NCBI GenBank assembly: GCA_015655585.1
Contig: JAATEV010000018.1
Location: 1 to 64,000, forward strand
Length of the DNA: 64,000 nt
Reading direction: 5' to 3'
Source of the DNA: Terriglobales bacterium
GTDB lineage: Bacteria > Acidobacteriota > Terriglobia > Terriglobales > Acidobacteriaceae
Shown here: in pieces, positions 1 through 7,227 of the stretch
How positions within the stretch are numbered: position 1 is the first letter of the stretch
How the letters are laid out: every line of letters starts with the position of its first letter
Made by a program: the position numbers and the translations under genes
Notes under the pieces: generated by a model
Database searches by the model: none
What the model saw: only the letters and a program-made list of their open reading frames with translations
What the model was told of the DNA's origin: nothing

Positions 1-32
1 AATGGGTTATAAGCTTGGGCGATTGCGCTGGA

Positions 33-209
33 TTAGTGCTGGCCGAGGCCGCAGGCGCTGGGAACGTGGGGATCGCAGGTGGGGACGGGCAGAACACTGA
101 CGCGTTCCATGGTGATCTTGCTGGGAGTCGCGGCGGACGAGATCTGTGTGGAGGCAAAGGCGCCGGTAAGAGCCAAGGCAACGACGAAAGCGCGGACGAT
201 ATTTTTCAT
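33..209 (-). CDS. Small exported peptide, copy 1 (58 aa)
   Basis: No family recognised. The minus-strand gene has a good Shine-Dalgarno (AAAGGAG, about 10 nt before ATG). It begins MKNIVR, followed by a hydrophobic stretch (FVVALALTGAFA) and a likely signal peptidase site near residues 24-27 (SSAA), so a mature peptide of about 30 residues is expected outside the cytoplasm. The C terminus PVPTCDPHVPSACGLGQH is identical in all three copies and has two Cys eight residues apart, which could form a disulfide. Copy 1 differs from copy 2 by Ala for Ser at residue 27 and Glu for Ala at residue 35. It lies last in a three-gene run. The function (signal, toxin or envelope peptide) cannot be told from sequence. 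Confidence 0.8.
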   Translation of the reverse strand: MKNIVRAFVVALALTGAFASTQISSAATPSKITMERVSVLPVPTCDPHVPSACGLGQH

Positions 210-272
210 TTGGGTATAACTCCTTTTGAATGTTTCAGGTAATGGGTTATAAGCTTGGGCGATTGCGCTGGA

Positions 273-449
273 TTAGTGCTGGCCGAGGCCGCAGGCGCTG
301 GGAACGTGGGGATCGCAGGTGGGGACGGGCAGAACACTGACGCGTGCCATGGTGATCTTGCTGGGGGTAGAGGCCGACGAGATCTGAGTGGAGGCAAAGG
401 CGCCGGTAAGAGCCAGGGCAACGACGAAGGCGCGGACGATGTTTTTCAT
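273..449 (-). CDS. Small exported peptide, copy 2 (58 aa)
   Basis: Middle gene of the array, encoding the same 58-residue design: a basic start, a hydrophobic signal core at about residues 7-19, a probable cleavage site near residue 26, and a two-Cys tail identical to its neighbours. Its Shine-Dalgarno (AAAGGAG) lies in the DNA shared with copy 1. The gap to copy 1's start codon is 63 nt, matching the gap to copy 3's stop, so the three genes are evenly spaced and probably co-transcribed. Differences between copies are few and mostly conservative or silent, as expected for a recent duplication of a translated gene. No homologue is recognised. Confidence 0.8.
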   Translation of the reverse strand: MKNIVRAFVVALALTGAFASTQISSASTPSKITMARVSVLPVPTCDPHVPSACGLGQH

Positions 450-512
450 TTGGTTACAACTCCTTTTGAATGTTTCAGATACTGGGTTATAAGCTTGGGC
501 GATTGCTCGGGA

Positions 513-689
513 TTAGTGCTGGCCGAGGCCGCAGGCGCTGGGAACGTGGGGATCGCAGGTGGGGACGGGCAGAACACTGACGCGAGCCATGGTGATCTTG
601 CTGGGGGTAGAGGCTGACGAGATCTGAGTGGAGGCAAAGGCGCCGGTAAGAGCCAGGGCAACGACGAAAGCGCGGATAAGGGTGTTCAT
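513..689 (-). CDS. Small exported peptide, copy 3, promoter-proximal (58 aa)
   Basis: First gene of the array in the direction of transcription. The N terminus differs (MNTLIRAF instead of MKNIVRAF) but from residue 6 it is the same as copy 2, including the two-Cys tail. It has its own ribosome binding site (GAGGT about 9 nt before ATG) and an AT-rich upstream region with a promoter-like motif. It is probably the parental copy. The family is unknown. The signal-like N terminus and short Cys-containing mature part support an exported peptide, while the role is open. Confidence 0.8.
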   Translation of the reverse strand: MNTLIRAFVVALALTGAFASTQISSASTPSKITMARVSVLPVPTCDPHVPSACGLGQH

Positions 690-1106
690 TTTTGGATTAC
701 CTCGAAAGTGGTATTTACTTCTAAAATTTCGCTGGACACATCAACTGAAATAAACATAAAATGTAAACTTGGATAAGTCCAATATAATGAGATATATAAG
801 GCGATATTAAACACATAATATTACCGAAGTAATTTCTGGTTTTTACATGAGCAGAACCCTGCATTCAAGCCTTGGGGATGGCTTGAAAAAGACTGGCTGT
901 GGGTGGGGTGCGGCGGGGGATTTTAAAAGCGAAGAGGGGATGGGGGCGCCTTCCGGGAGGCACCTTTGCGGGGAAAATCTTTGTTTTCTGTCGGTTTCGC
1001 TTTAGAGGCGGGTTGCGCTTCTGGGTGTTTTCTGGTCAGGTCGTGCGGATCGAGAGGCTGGGATGCAGGTTTGGGAGGGGGTGCGGCGGATGGTTTATGC
1101 AATCTT
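690..1106. other. Intergenic region without a supported gene
   Basis: AT-rich from 700 to 850 (promoter region of the peptide array), then G-rich up to the infC end. A 7-bp inverted repeat (TCAAGCC at 865-871, GGCTTGA at 880-886) is present but weak. Reading frames here show no ribosome binding site or recognisable product. Confidence 0.6.
753..782 (-). promoter_or_regulatory. Putative promoter of the peptide array
   Basis: On the minus strand TTGGAC (782-777) is followed after 18 nt by TATGTT (758-753), about 64 nt before the first peptide start. The surrounding 700-850 stretch is much more AT-rich than its neighbourhood. No other gene is there for it to serve. Confidence 0.4.
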
Positions 1107-1156
1107 CTGCGTGGTCCACCTGTGGTGATTTGGTGGTAAATGGGTGGACCACGCAG
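1107..1156 (-). terminator. Hairpin just after infC
   Basis: A perfect 14-bp inverted repeat, arms 1107-1120 and 1143-1156 with a 22-nt loop, starts 7 nt beyond the infC stop codon. No U-tract follows on the minus strand. It may be an atypical terminator, an mRNA 3' stabiliser, or an unrelated palindrome. Confidence 0.45.
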
Positions 1157-1162
1157 TGGAAA

Positions 1163-1822
1163 TTACGCTTGTACGGTCTCGGGTGGGGCAACCTCGGCCT
1201 TTGCCTCGGAGGCTGGCACGGGCGGCGCGGAGGGTTTTCCGGCAGCGGCAGGAGGTGCTGCCGGCTTTTTGGGAGCAGGCGGCTCGGCCTTCTTCGTGGG
1301 GGCGAGGATCGCGTGGAGCGTGGTTCCCTCCATGCGCGGCATGAACTCCACCGTTCCCGCGTCGCCGATATCGACAATCAGGCGGTTGATGATCTTGTAG
1401 CCCAGGTCGCGGTGGGCCATCTGGCGACCTTTGAAGCGCAGCGATGCCTTGACCTTGTCGCCTTCGCCCAGAAAGCGCACGGCCTGGTTTTTCTTGGTCT
1501 GGTAGTCATGCTCGTCTACCGTGACGGAGAACTTCACCTCTTTGATGGTGATGATCTTCTGTTTTTTGCGGGCTGCGCGGTCGCTCTTGTCCTTCTCGTA
1601 AAGGAACTTGCCGTAGTCCTGAATCTTGCAGACCGGCGGAACGGCGTTGGGGGAGATCTCGACGAGGTCGAGCGCTCGCTCACGAGCCATCTTGAGAGCT
1701 TCGAACGGGGCCATTACCCCTAGCTGCTCGCCGTTCTCGTCAATGACGCGAACCTCGCGTGCGCGGATACGTTCGTTGGTACGGATAAAAGACTTTGCGG
1801 AACGTTTATCGATCGGTGGAAT
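1163..1822 (-). CDS. infC: Translation initiation factor IF-3
   Basis: Binds the 30S subunit, prevents premature 50S joining and proofreads initiator tRNA and start codon. Both IF-3 domains are present: the N-terminal domain (RTNERIRAREVRVID through the YGKFLYE region) and the C-terminal domain (VKFSVTVDEHDYQTK, then KASLRFKGRQMAH). The start chosen is an ATT at 1820-1822: GGAGG lies 6 nt upstream, and IF-3 genes classically use AUU for autoregulation. A TTG at 1865-1867 in the same frame has no comparable ribosome site. This gives 219 residues, longer than the usual ~180, because of a roughly 45-residue Pro/Ala/Lys tail with no structured domain. The usual rpmI-rplT partners are not next to it. 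Confidence 0.95.
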   Translation of the reverse strand: MPPIDKRSAKSFIRTNERIRAREVRVIDENGEQLGVMAPFEALKMARERALDLVEISPNAVPPVCKIQDYGKFLYEKDKSDRAARKKQKIITIKEVKFSVTVDEHDYQTKKNQAVRFLGEGDKVKASLRFKGRQMAHRDLGYKIINRLIVDIGDAGTVEFMPRMEGTTLHAILAPTKKAEPPAPKKPAAPPAAAGKPSAPPVPASEAKAEVAPPETVQA

Positions 1823-2035
1823 AATTCGCCTCCACAGCGGGCATCTGGCCTCGCCATGCTTTCTCAAGGTAATTGGATGCAGTTTGTATATGGGGCCGCT
1901 GCTGCAAAGTGAAGTATAGCATCGTCTTGGGAATCCTGTTCGCGGCGGAAGGCGCCGACGGTAGGTTTATTTGAAGTCACTGATTCCATGCCTCCTTCTG
2001 GCGTGTCAGGGGAGCATTTTGGGGGAGGCAATAGA

Positions 2036-2482
2036 ATGGCGCAGATGAAAATAACACTCCACATCAGCTTTCCCGGCAATTGCGAGGAAGCCTTCCGTTT
2101 TTATCAGCACTGCCTGGGAGGCGAGATCACAACCATGCTGAAATGGGGCGATTCGCCGATTGCGAATTTATTCCCCTTGGCTTGGCATGGAAAGATATGT
2201 CACGCGACGCTTGATCTGGGAGCGGCCGTTCTGCACGGAGCCGATCCGCCTCCACGCGAGCAGGAACGCTTTGGCGGTTTTCAGATTCTGCTTGGGGTGG
2301 AAGATGCCGCCCGGGTGGAAGAGGTCTTCAAGGCGCTTGCAGAGGATGGCGCCGTCAAGCTGCCGCTGCAGAAGACCTTCTGGGCGGAACGCTACGGTAT
2401 CCTCGTGGACAAATTTGGCGTTCAATGGAAGGTCCAGTCTCAAGAACCTCCTGAAGCGAGAGTGCAATCTCAGGTTTCATAA
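2036..2482 (+). CDS. VOC-fold protein, PhnB/3-demethylubiquinone methyltransferase-like
   Basis: 148 residues with the layout of the glyoxalase/VOC superfamily PhnB-like group: ITLHISFPGNCEEAFRFY at the start, LGGEI in the first module, then HATLDLG and a closing DKFGVQWKV. Members bind small molecules or metals; most, including this one, have no proven reaction. GGGAGG sits 8 nt before the ATG at 2036, favouring this start over an upstream in-frame ATG. It is divergent from infC and stands alone. The cellular role is not predictable from context. Confidence 0.85.
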   Translation: MAQMKITLHISFPGNCEEAFRFYQHCLGGEITTMLKWGDSPIANLFPLAWHGKICHATLDLGAAVLHGADPPPREQERFGGFQILLGVEDAARVEEVFKALAEDGAVKLPLQKTFWAERYGILVDKFGVQWKVQSQEPPEARVQSQVS

Positions 2483-2617
2483 GCCAAAGGCCTCGGGTGC
2501 AGGCCGTTTGAGCAGGGTGGATTCAGGCCGACCTGCTGGCGAAGAGCCCGGAATCCTTTTGAAAATGCTTCCCCATGCTGTATGTTTGCTCGGAAACCCT
2601 TTCCCGGAGAGATAGTA

Positions 2618-3250
2618 ATGAGACGACGGATTCTGCTGGTGGACGATGAAGTAGCCATTCTGCTGACCCTGAAGGCCGTTCTCGAGATCGGCGGGTTCGA
2701 CGTCGATACGGCCGCGTCCGGACGCGAAGGCGTCTCCCGGCTGCACACGCACGAGTACCAGATGCTCATTACCGACATGCGGATGGAGCATGACGAGGCC
2801 GGGATGGAGGTCATCCACGCTGCCCGCAATGCCGCGTATCGTCCGGCAATTGCACTGCTCTCCGCCTTTCCGGTGGCCGAAGAGGACTGGCAGGAGATGG
2901 GAGCGGACAAACTGCTGGTGAAGCCGACGCATACCCGCGTGCTGCTCGAACAGATCGAGCGGATGTTCGACAGCCACGAAAAGAAGCTGGCCAGTCCGGA
3001 TGCGGCTACGTCTCCTGTAAAGATTCCGGACAGCGTCTCGGCGAAGAAGACTCCGGCAAGAAAAACGGCGGTGAAGAAGGCAGCCAGCAAGGCTCCGAAG
3101 ACGAAGGCCACAACAGTAAAAACGCCCGCAGCCGTAAAGAAAGCTGCAACCGCGAAGAAGGCTGTTGCAAAGAAGGCAACGGCGGCAAAGACTCGCCCGA
3201 TTGCTGTAGCCGCGAAGAAATCCGCAACGAGGCCGAAGCTTCGAGCGTAG
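2618..3250 (+). CDS. Response-regulator receiver with histone H1-like Lys/Ala tail
   Basis: Residues 1-115 form a CheY-like receiver with all key residues visible: acidic pair D9-D10, phospho-acceptor D53 (LITDMR), S82 and K102 (LLVKP). There is no known output domain. From about residue 125 to 210 the chain is a low-complexity basic tail rich in Lys, Ala and Thr with repeated AAKK/KKAV-type motifs, as in histone H1 C termini and bacterial H1-like proteins, which bind DNA without sequence preference. GGAGA 8 nt before ATG 2618 sets the start. A short DHp-like protein is encoded convergently downstream. The inference is phosphorylation-modulated nucleoid binding; alternatively the tail may serve localisation only. 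Confidence 0.85.
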   Translation: MRRRILLVDDEVAILLTLKAVLEIGGFDVDTAASGREGVSRLHTHEYQMLITDMRMEHDEAGMEVIHAARNAAYRPAIALLSAFPVAEEDWQEMGADKLLVKPTHTRVLLEQIERMFDSHEKKLASPDAATSPVKIPDSVSAKKTPARKTAVKKAASKAPKTKATTVKTPAAVKKAATAKKAVAKKATAAKTRPIAVAAKKSATRPKLRA

Positions 3251-3285
3251 AGGCGCTTGAAAGATCGGTTTTGCCGCGTGGAAAA

Positions 3286-3357
3286 TTCCCTTGGCGACTA
3301 AAGTCGCGTTGAATGCGGGAGATTTACGGCGGGGCTAAAGCCCCGCGCCTTCAAAAC
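3286..3357 (-). repeat. REP-like palindromic element, family A copy 1
   Basis: 72-bp element made of two palindromes, GCGGGGCT..AGCCCCGC and GCGACT..AGTCGC. It is repeated at 29249-29320 and 38249-38320 in the opposite orientation with most positions conserved. Here it follows the receiver gene, just ahead of its terminator. Confidence 0.9.
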
Positions 3358-3384
3358 AGCCACGCGCAACGTTCTCTAAAGCCT

Positions 3385-3409
3385 CGCTCTTTCAAAAGAG
3401 CGACTTTTT
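3385..3409 (+). terminator. Rho-independent terminator of the receiver gene
   Basis: CGCTCTTT and AAAGAGCG form a perfect stem (3385-3402), followed by AC and five T residues. Confidence 0.8.
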
Positions 3410-3436
3410 CAGCATCCTCGTAAGCTGGGGGCGGGC

Positions 3437-3700
3437 TTATACGGAGCTGTGTTGCTTGATGAAGGTGCGCAGGGCCAGGTTCAGGTCCATGGCTTTCTGG
3501 ACGCCGCTATCCAGCAGCCGCAGCCAGTCGGTGGCCGGAGCTTTCAGCTCGACCGTGCCCAGCAGATAGCTGGTCTGGACCACGATTTCCAGCGCGTTGC
3601 TCAGATCATGGGCAATGCGTCGCATCTCGACCGCAATCTCTTCGGGAATCTCCTCGCCGGAGCTCGGCGCGGGCATATCTGCAGGGTTCTTTTCAGTCAT
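3437..3700 (-). CDS. Small DHp/HisKA-like protein without ATPase domain
   Basis: 87 residues. The central segment MRRIAHDLSNALEIVVQTSY resembles the H-box of histidine kinase dimerisation domains (H-D-L-x-N), followed by a second predicted helix rich in Leu and Ala. There is no HATPase catalytic region, sensor domain or membrane segment. It could act as a phosphotransfer or dimerisation partner, or be a relic of a larger kinase. It is convergent with the receiver-H1-tail gene, which makes a functional pair plausible but unproven. No strong ribosome site is visible before the ATG at 3700, so the start is less certain. Confidence 0.65.
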   Translation of the reverse strand: MTEKNPADMPAPSSGEEIPEEIAVEMRRIAHDLSNALEIVVQTSYLLGTVELKAPATDWLRLLDSGVQKAMDLNLALRTFIKQHSSV

Positions 3701-3773
3701 GGTTGGAGAGACGCACCTTTACGTTTGGTTAAGACGCATTTTTTTTCAAAGAGGATTCACCTTGTCTGTCGAA

Positions 3774-3801
3774 TTGACATGGGCCGCCGGGTTTGTAAAA
3801 C
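3774..3801 (+). promoter_or_regulatory. Likely sigma70-type promoter of tRNA-Leu
   Basis: TTGACA (3774-3779), 16-nt spacer, TAAAAC (3796-3801), about 58 nt before the tRNA 5' end. Confidence 0.6.
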
Positions 3802-3859
3802 TAAAGATCGGTTAGCGTGTGTGCCCGCGCCCTTCGGGGGCAGAAGGGAATCACGCCGC

Positions 3860-3946
3860 GCCGTAGTGGCGGAATTGGCAGACGCGCATGGTTCAGGTCC
3901 ATGTACTCGCAAGGGTGTGGGGGTTCGAGTCCCCCCTTCGGCACCA
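3860..3946 (+). tRNA. tRNA-Leu, anticodon CAG
   Basis: 87 nt including an encoded CCA. The anticodon stem CATGG/CCATG encloses TTCAGGT with anticodon CAG at 3894-3896. The long variable arm (ACTCGCAAGGGT) and G-rich T stem with TTCGAGT loop identify a class II leucine tRNA. The acceptor GCCGTAG/CTTCGGC has one U-U mismatch at pair 5-68, where an A-U pair is more usual. A promoter lies upstream and a terminator directly downstream. Confidence 0.95.
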
Positions 3947-3968
3947 AAATATTTGGTTCCTTCATGAA

Positions 3969-3996
3969 ACGAGCATCCCGCGGGGTGCTCGTTTTT
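3969..3996 (+). terminator. Rho-independent terminator after tRNA-Leu
   Basis: ACGAGCA (3969-3975) pairs with TGCTCGT (3986-3992), and a five-T run follows. Flanking TCATGAAA and TTTCATGA extend the stem. Confidence 0.85.
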
Positions 3997-4048
3997 CATG
4001 AGCTGTGAATCGTAAGGCGCAGTCGGAGAATCTTCTTAAGGAAAGAAC

Positions 4049-4852
4049 ATGCCTACCAAGCTCGAAGAGATCCTCGCCAATACACTGCTCGAAGTTCAGG
4101 TCCGCAAGTCTGCTGCCGACTACGGCCTTCTGGAGAGACAGGCCGCCGCGCATACTCCGCGAGGCTTTATCGCCGCGCTTCGCTCTACCGCTGCCACGCA
4201 TCCGGCCATCATCGCGGAGCTGAAGAAGGCATCGCCCTCGAAGGGGCTGATCCGCGCCGAGTTCGACCCCGTCGCACTGGCTGGCGCGCTGGAGGCCGCA
4301 GGAGCTGCGGCGTTGTCCGTTCTCACCGACTCCGCTTATTTCCAGGGCTCGCTCGCCAATCTGGAGAAGGCCTCGGCCGCAGTCCGGATTCCCTGCCTCC
4401 GCAAGGACTTCGTCGTCGATCCCTTCCAGATTCTGGAGGCGCGCGCCGCCGGAGCCGATGCGATCCTGCTGATCGTCGCCGCGCATGACGACGCCACGCT
4501 GGCCTCCCTGCGCGACCAGGCAGCCACGCTGAACCTCGACGTTCTTTGCGAGACCCACAACCGCGAGGAGATGCAGCGCGCCATCGATCTGGGCTTCGGC
4601 CTGATCGGCGTCAACAGCCGCGATCTCCGCACCTTCACCATGCATCCTGAGCTGCTGCCGGAGCTGGCGAGCCTTGCCCCGGCGGGCTCCGTGCTGGTGG
4701 CCGAGAGCGGCCTGCGGAGCAGGGAAGACATTCTCGCGCTGCGCGAGGCCGGATACCACGCCTTCCTCATCGGCGAGACGCTGATGCGCGAGGCTGACCC
4801 CGCCGCCACGCTCGCCCTGTTGCTCGATCGCCAGTACGCTGCGGGAGTCTGA
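4049..4852 (+). CDS. trpC: Indole-3-glycerol phosphate synthase
   Basis: Closes the indole ring of tryptophan from CdRP in the cytoplasm. The 267 residues form a standard single-domain TIM barrel. Catalytic and substrate residues match the family: E57 and K59 in IIAELKKASPSKG, K119 in LRKDF, E168 in LCETH, N189 in GVNSRDL and S220 in VAESG. AAGGA precedes the ATG. trpF follows after two bases, so the two are co-translated. The other trp genes are not in the window, and no Trp-rich leader peptide is visible upstream. Confidence 0.97.
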   Translation: MPTKLEEILANTLLEVQVRKSAADYGLLERQAAAHTPRGFIAALRSTAATHPAIIAELKKASPSKGLIRAEFDPVALAGALEAAGAAALSVLTDSAYFQGSLANLEKASAAVRIPCLRKDFVVDPFQILEARAAGADAILLIVAAHDDATLASLRDQAATLNLDVLCETHNREEMQRAIDLGFGLIGVNSRDLRTFTMHPELLPELASLAPAGSVLVAESGLRSREDILALREAGYHAFLIGETLMREADPAATLALLLDRQYAAGV

Positions 4853-4854
4853 CC

Positions 4855-5535
4855 ATGTGGATCAAGATCTGCGCCAATACCAGCCTTGAGGATGCGAAGC
4901 TTGCGGCGGAGCTTGGCGCGGATGCCGTAGGCTTCGTCTTCGCGCCCAGCGTCCGGCGGGTTACGGTGGCCGAGGTCGCGCAGATTACGCCGCACCTGCC
5001 CGCTCAGGTGGAGCGCGTCGGCGTCTTTCCCGCGCTTCCGGCGGAAGAAATTGCCCAGGCCGTGCAGCAGGCGCAACTTACCGCGGTGCAGTTGCACGGC
5101 GGCTTCGACGCGGAGCTGATTGAGCGGCTGCATCGGCTGCTCGGTGAGACGGCGATCATCCAGACCGTCCACTGGCAGGTGGACGCCGACGAGGCCAGCG
5201 GCGCGGCCGTTCGCGCGCATCTCAGCCAGCTCGTCGCGCAGGGTATCGTGGAGCGCGTTCTGATTGATTCCAAGGTCGGCAACGCCACGGGAGGCACGGG
5301 CACGCCCTTCGACTGGAAGGCCGCGCGCATCGCTCTTAGCGAGGCCGCACGCGGTCTCAAGCTCATCGTCGCAGGAGGGCTTCGTCCCGAGAATGTGGCC
5401 GAGGCCATCGCGAATTTAGAACCGTGGGGAGTGGATGTCGCCAGCGGCGTCGAGGCCGAGCCGAGGCGCAAGAGCCCGGAGAAGCTGGAAGCCTTCCTCC
5501 GTAACGCACGAGGCGCGGAGAGTCCTTCCAGCTAA
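4855..5535 (+). CDS. trpF: Phosphoribosylanthranilate isomerase
   Basis: Amadori isomerase acting just before TrpC in tryptophan synthesis. At 226 residues it has the normal TIM-barrel length. The N terminus WIKICANTSLEDAKLA carries the general-base Cys (C6), and VLIDSKVGNATGGTG holds the conserved Asp and phosphate-binding glycines. The ATG lies two bases after the trpC stop codon, a compact two-gene operon. The C-terminal 15 residues are hydrophilic and variable. Confidence 0.96.
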   Translation: MWIKICANTSLEDAKLAAELGADAVGFVFAPSVRRVTVAEVAQITPHLPAQVERVGVFPALPAEEIAQAVQQAQLTAVQLHGGFDAELIERLHRLLGETAIIQTVHWQVDADEASGAAVRAHLSQLVAQGIVERVLIDSKVGNATGGTGTPFDWKAARIALSEAARGLKLIVAGGLRPENVAEAIANLEPWGVDVASGVEAEPRRKSPEKLEAFLRNARGAESPSS

Positions 5536-5661
5536 GCCGAGGTTGTTGATTTGTGTGGGAGAGGGATGATGATCCGGGCGGAACGGGCTTCGTTTCCTGC
5601 TCGTTCCTTGCCTTGTGGGATCGGTGTTGCATCGCAGCGTTAAGCCGCCGCGCAAACAGAT

Positions 5662-5817
5662 TTAGCTGTGGTGCGGAGCTGCCTGATGCACATGCGCCTT
5701 CGGAGTGCGGTCGTGATAGCTCTGCTGCCGAACATGCGCCGTCTCCTCGTGGGGACGCGCCGAGGCCAGGGCCGGAGCCAGGGCAAGCAGCGTCGCGATG
5801 GTGGTTTTAAGCTTCAT
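5662..5817 (-). CDS. Small His-rich exported peptide (51 aa)
   Basis: Starts MKLKTTIATLLALAPALASA, a typical signal peptide with cleavage near residue 20. The remaining ~31 residues hold eight His and end PHHS, suggesting metal or heme binding outside the membrane. AAAGG is 9 nt before the ATG at 5817, which is preferred over an in-frame ATG 19 codons upstream that would bury the signal. It lies alone between trpF and a parvulin gene. No family recognised. Confidence 0.6.
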   Translation of the reverse strand: MKLKTTIATLLALAPALASARPHEETAHVRQQSYHDRTPKAHVHQAAPHHS

Positions 5818-5937
5818 ACGAATAACCTTTCTGCTACGTCTAATAAGATTCCTGGAGGACTTCTCCGGATTCAAGATTCTGTAACAGAAAAGGTGTCTTC
5901 GCAGCGCGAAAAAGCGATGCTGTTGTTTTGAAAGAGC

Positions 5938-6963
5938 CTAGTGTTGCGCCCGCTCCACCAGGCTCTTTGCGAAGTAGTTTTCTACCTTCGCGCGGGTGCG
6001 CAGCATCTCCCAATAGGCGTTGCCCAGCACCTGCGCCCGCTCTTGCCGCAGCTCTACGAGGATGCTCTGCTGCACCTGCGGATCGCTGAGGTCGCGCTGG
6101 CCTGCGGGGGAGCGTTCGATCAGCCGGTAGATCACGTAGGCGTCGGGCTTCTCCGACTTCGCCTCGTGCGTCAGCGCGTCCGTGGCGGAGTGAGCCAGCA
6201 CGCCGGTAAATCCCCCCGCCTTCAGCCGCTTGATCGCCTCCGCGTCTCCTGTCGCCGCTTCGAGCTGCGACTCCAGAACCACGCCCATGTCGCCCTGATT
6301 TTTCTTCGACTGCTCATCGTCGGAGAACGAGGCCGCCAGTCTGCCGAAGTCCGCGCCCTGTTCCAGTTGGCTCAGCAGCCACGTGGCCTTGCCGCGGTTG
6401 TCCGGCTTCACCACGATCTCCGCCAGGTGATATCCCGGCTCCGTCTGGTTGAACGCGTCTTTGTGCATCGCGTAGTAGTGCGCGACGTCCGCATCCGTCA
6501 CCCGGATCTTCGAGTTGATCACCATGTTGTAGAGCTTCTCCTGCGAGCGCTCCTGTCGAATCTGCCGCTTCAGGTCGTCCAGCCCCAGCCCGATCGTCTT
6601 CAACTGCTGCAACTGCGCGTCGAACTCCTCCTTCGAGAAGTCTGCCCTCAGGTCGTCGAACTGCTCGCCCACCTCTTCCGGCGTCGCCGCCACATGCATC
6701 CTCTCGGCCTCCTGCTGCAAGACCTCTTCCTGGATTAGTTGCAGCAGTACCTGGAGCCTCAGCGCATCGCCGTTGTCCACGGCATTTCCCGGAGTTCCCG
6801 TGCCGACCTCCATCCGGTACCGCGCCTCCACCTGCGGGCGATAGATGTAGCGGCCATTCACCTTCGCCATAGCGTCCTTCGGCGCTGCCTCGTTCTGGCA
6901 GCCCATCAGGCCCATGCAACAGCAGGACGTCATCACCACCGACAGATAAACCGCTCTCTTCAA
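5938..6963 (-). CDS. Peptidyl-prolyl isomerase lipoprotein, SurA/PpiC type
   Basis: Extracytoplasmic folding catalyst or chaperone. The N terminus has a Cys-rich signal ending in lipobox LMGC with the lipidated Cys at about residue 22. Residues 35-190 are a SurA_N-like helical chaperone module (AKVNGRYIYRPQVEARY, then EEVLQQEAERM), and residues ~185-310 a PpiC rotamase module (YHLAEIVV, ADFGRLAASFSDDEQSKKNQGDMG). At 341 residues it has one rotamase domain, shorter than E. coli SurA. It is monocistronic as far as can be seen. Confidence 0.88.
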   Translation of the reverse strand: MKRAVYLSVVMTSCCCMGLMGCQNEAAPKDAMAKVNGRYIYRPQVEARYRMEVGTGTPGNAVDNGDALRLQVLLQLIQEEVLQQEAERMHVAATPEEVGEQFDDLRADFSKEEFDAQLQQLKTIGLGLDDLKRQIRQERSQEKLYNMVINSKIRVTDADVAHYYAMHKDAFNQTEPGYHLAEIVVKPDNRGKATWLLSQLEQGADFGRLAASFSDDEQSKKNQGDMGVVLESQLEAATGDAEAIKRLKAGGFTGVLAHSATDALTHEAKSEKPDAYVIYRLIERSPAGQRDLSDPQVQQSILVELRQERAQVLGNAYWEMLRTRAKVENYFAKSLVERAQH

Positions 6964-7154
6964 TCCTGCCCCAGCTCCCTCAGCGCATCGATCTTACGAG
7001 AGAGGAAGCCCCACGGTACATCTCCCTCTATCCTTGCCTCGTCGATGAAAAACGTCAGCATCTGTTGAATGTTAAGCAACTCTCTTTTTCGATACTAAGC
7101 AACTCTCCTTTTCGATGCGAGTCCTCCGCCGCAGATATCTCTTCCTATGGAAAC

Positions 7155-7203
7155 AAAAAGCCTTCCGATCTTCCCATAAGAAGGAGAAGAAGACCGAAAG
7201 GCT
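7155..7203 (-). terminator. Terminator of the PEP-CTERM gene
   Basis: Read on the minus strand, AGCCTTTCGGTCTT pairs (two wobbles) with AAGATCGGAAGGCT and runs into TTTTTG. It starts 24 nt beyond the stop codon at 7228. Confidence 0.75.
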
Positions 7204-7227
7204 TTGGAGCTGAGAGAAACAGCAGGT

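Larger units (their letters stand above)
1..689. repeat. Tandem array of three ~240-bp units
   Basis: Units begin at 1, 241 and 481 with an exact 240-bp period and differ at only a few bases. Each unit carries one complete short gene on the minus strand plus its ribosome binding site, so the duplication unit is gene plus leader. The third unit, which is promoter-proximal on the minus strand, diverges at about 680 where its own leader begins. This suggests copies 1 and 2 arose by duplication of that founder. The first unit starts exactly at the window edge, so further copies could lie outside. Confidence 0.95.

Noticed and set aside
1-689. Regular repeats as a possible CRISPR array
   Set aside because: The unit is 240 bp and nearly all of it is conserved, with a gene in each unit; there are no short repeats with unique spacers and no cas genes.
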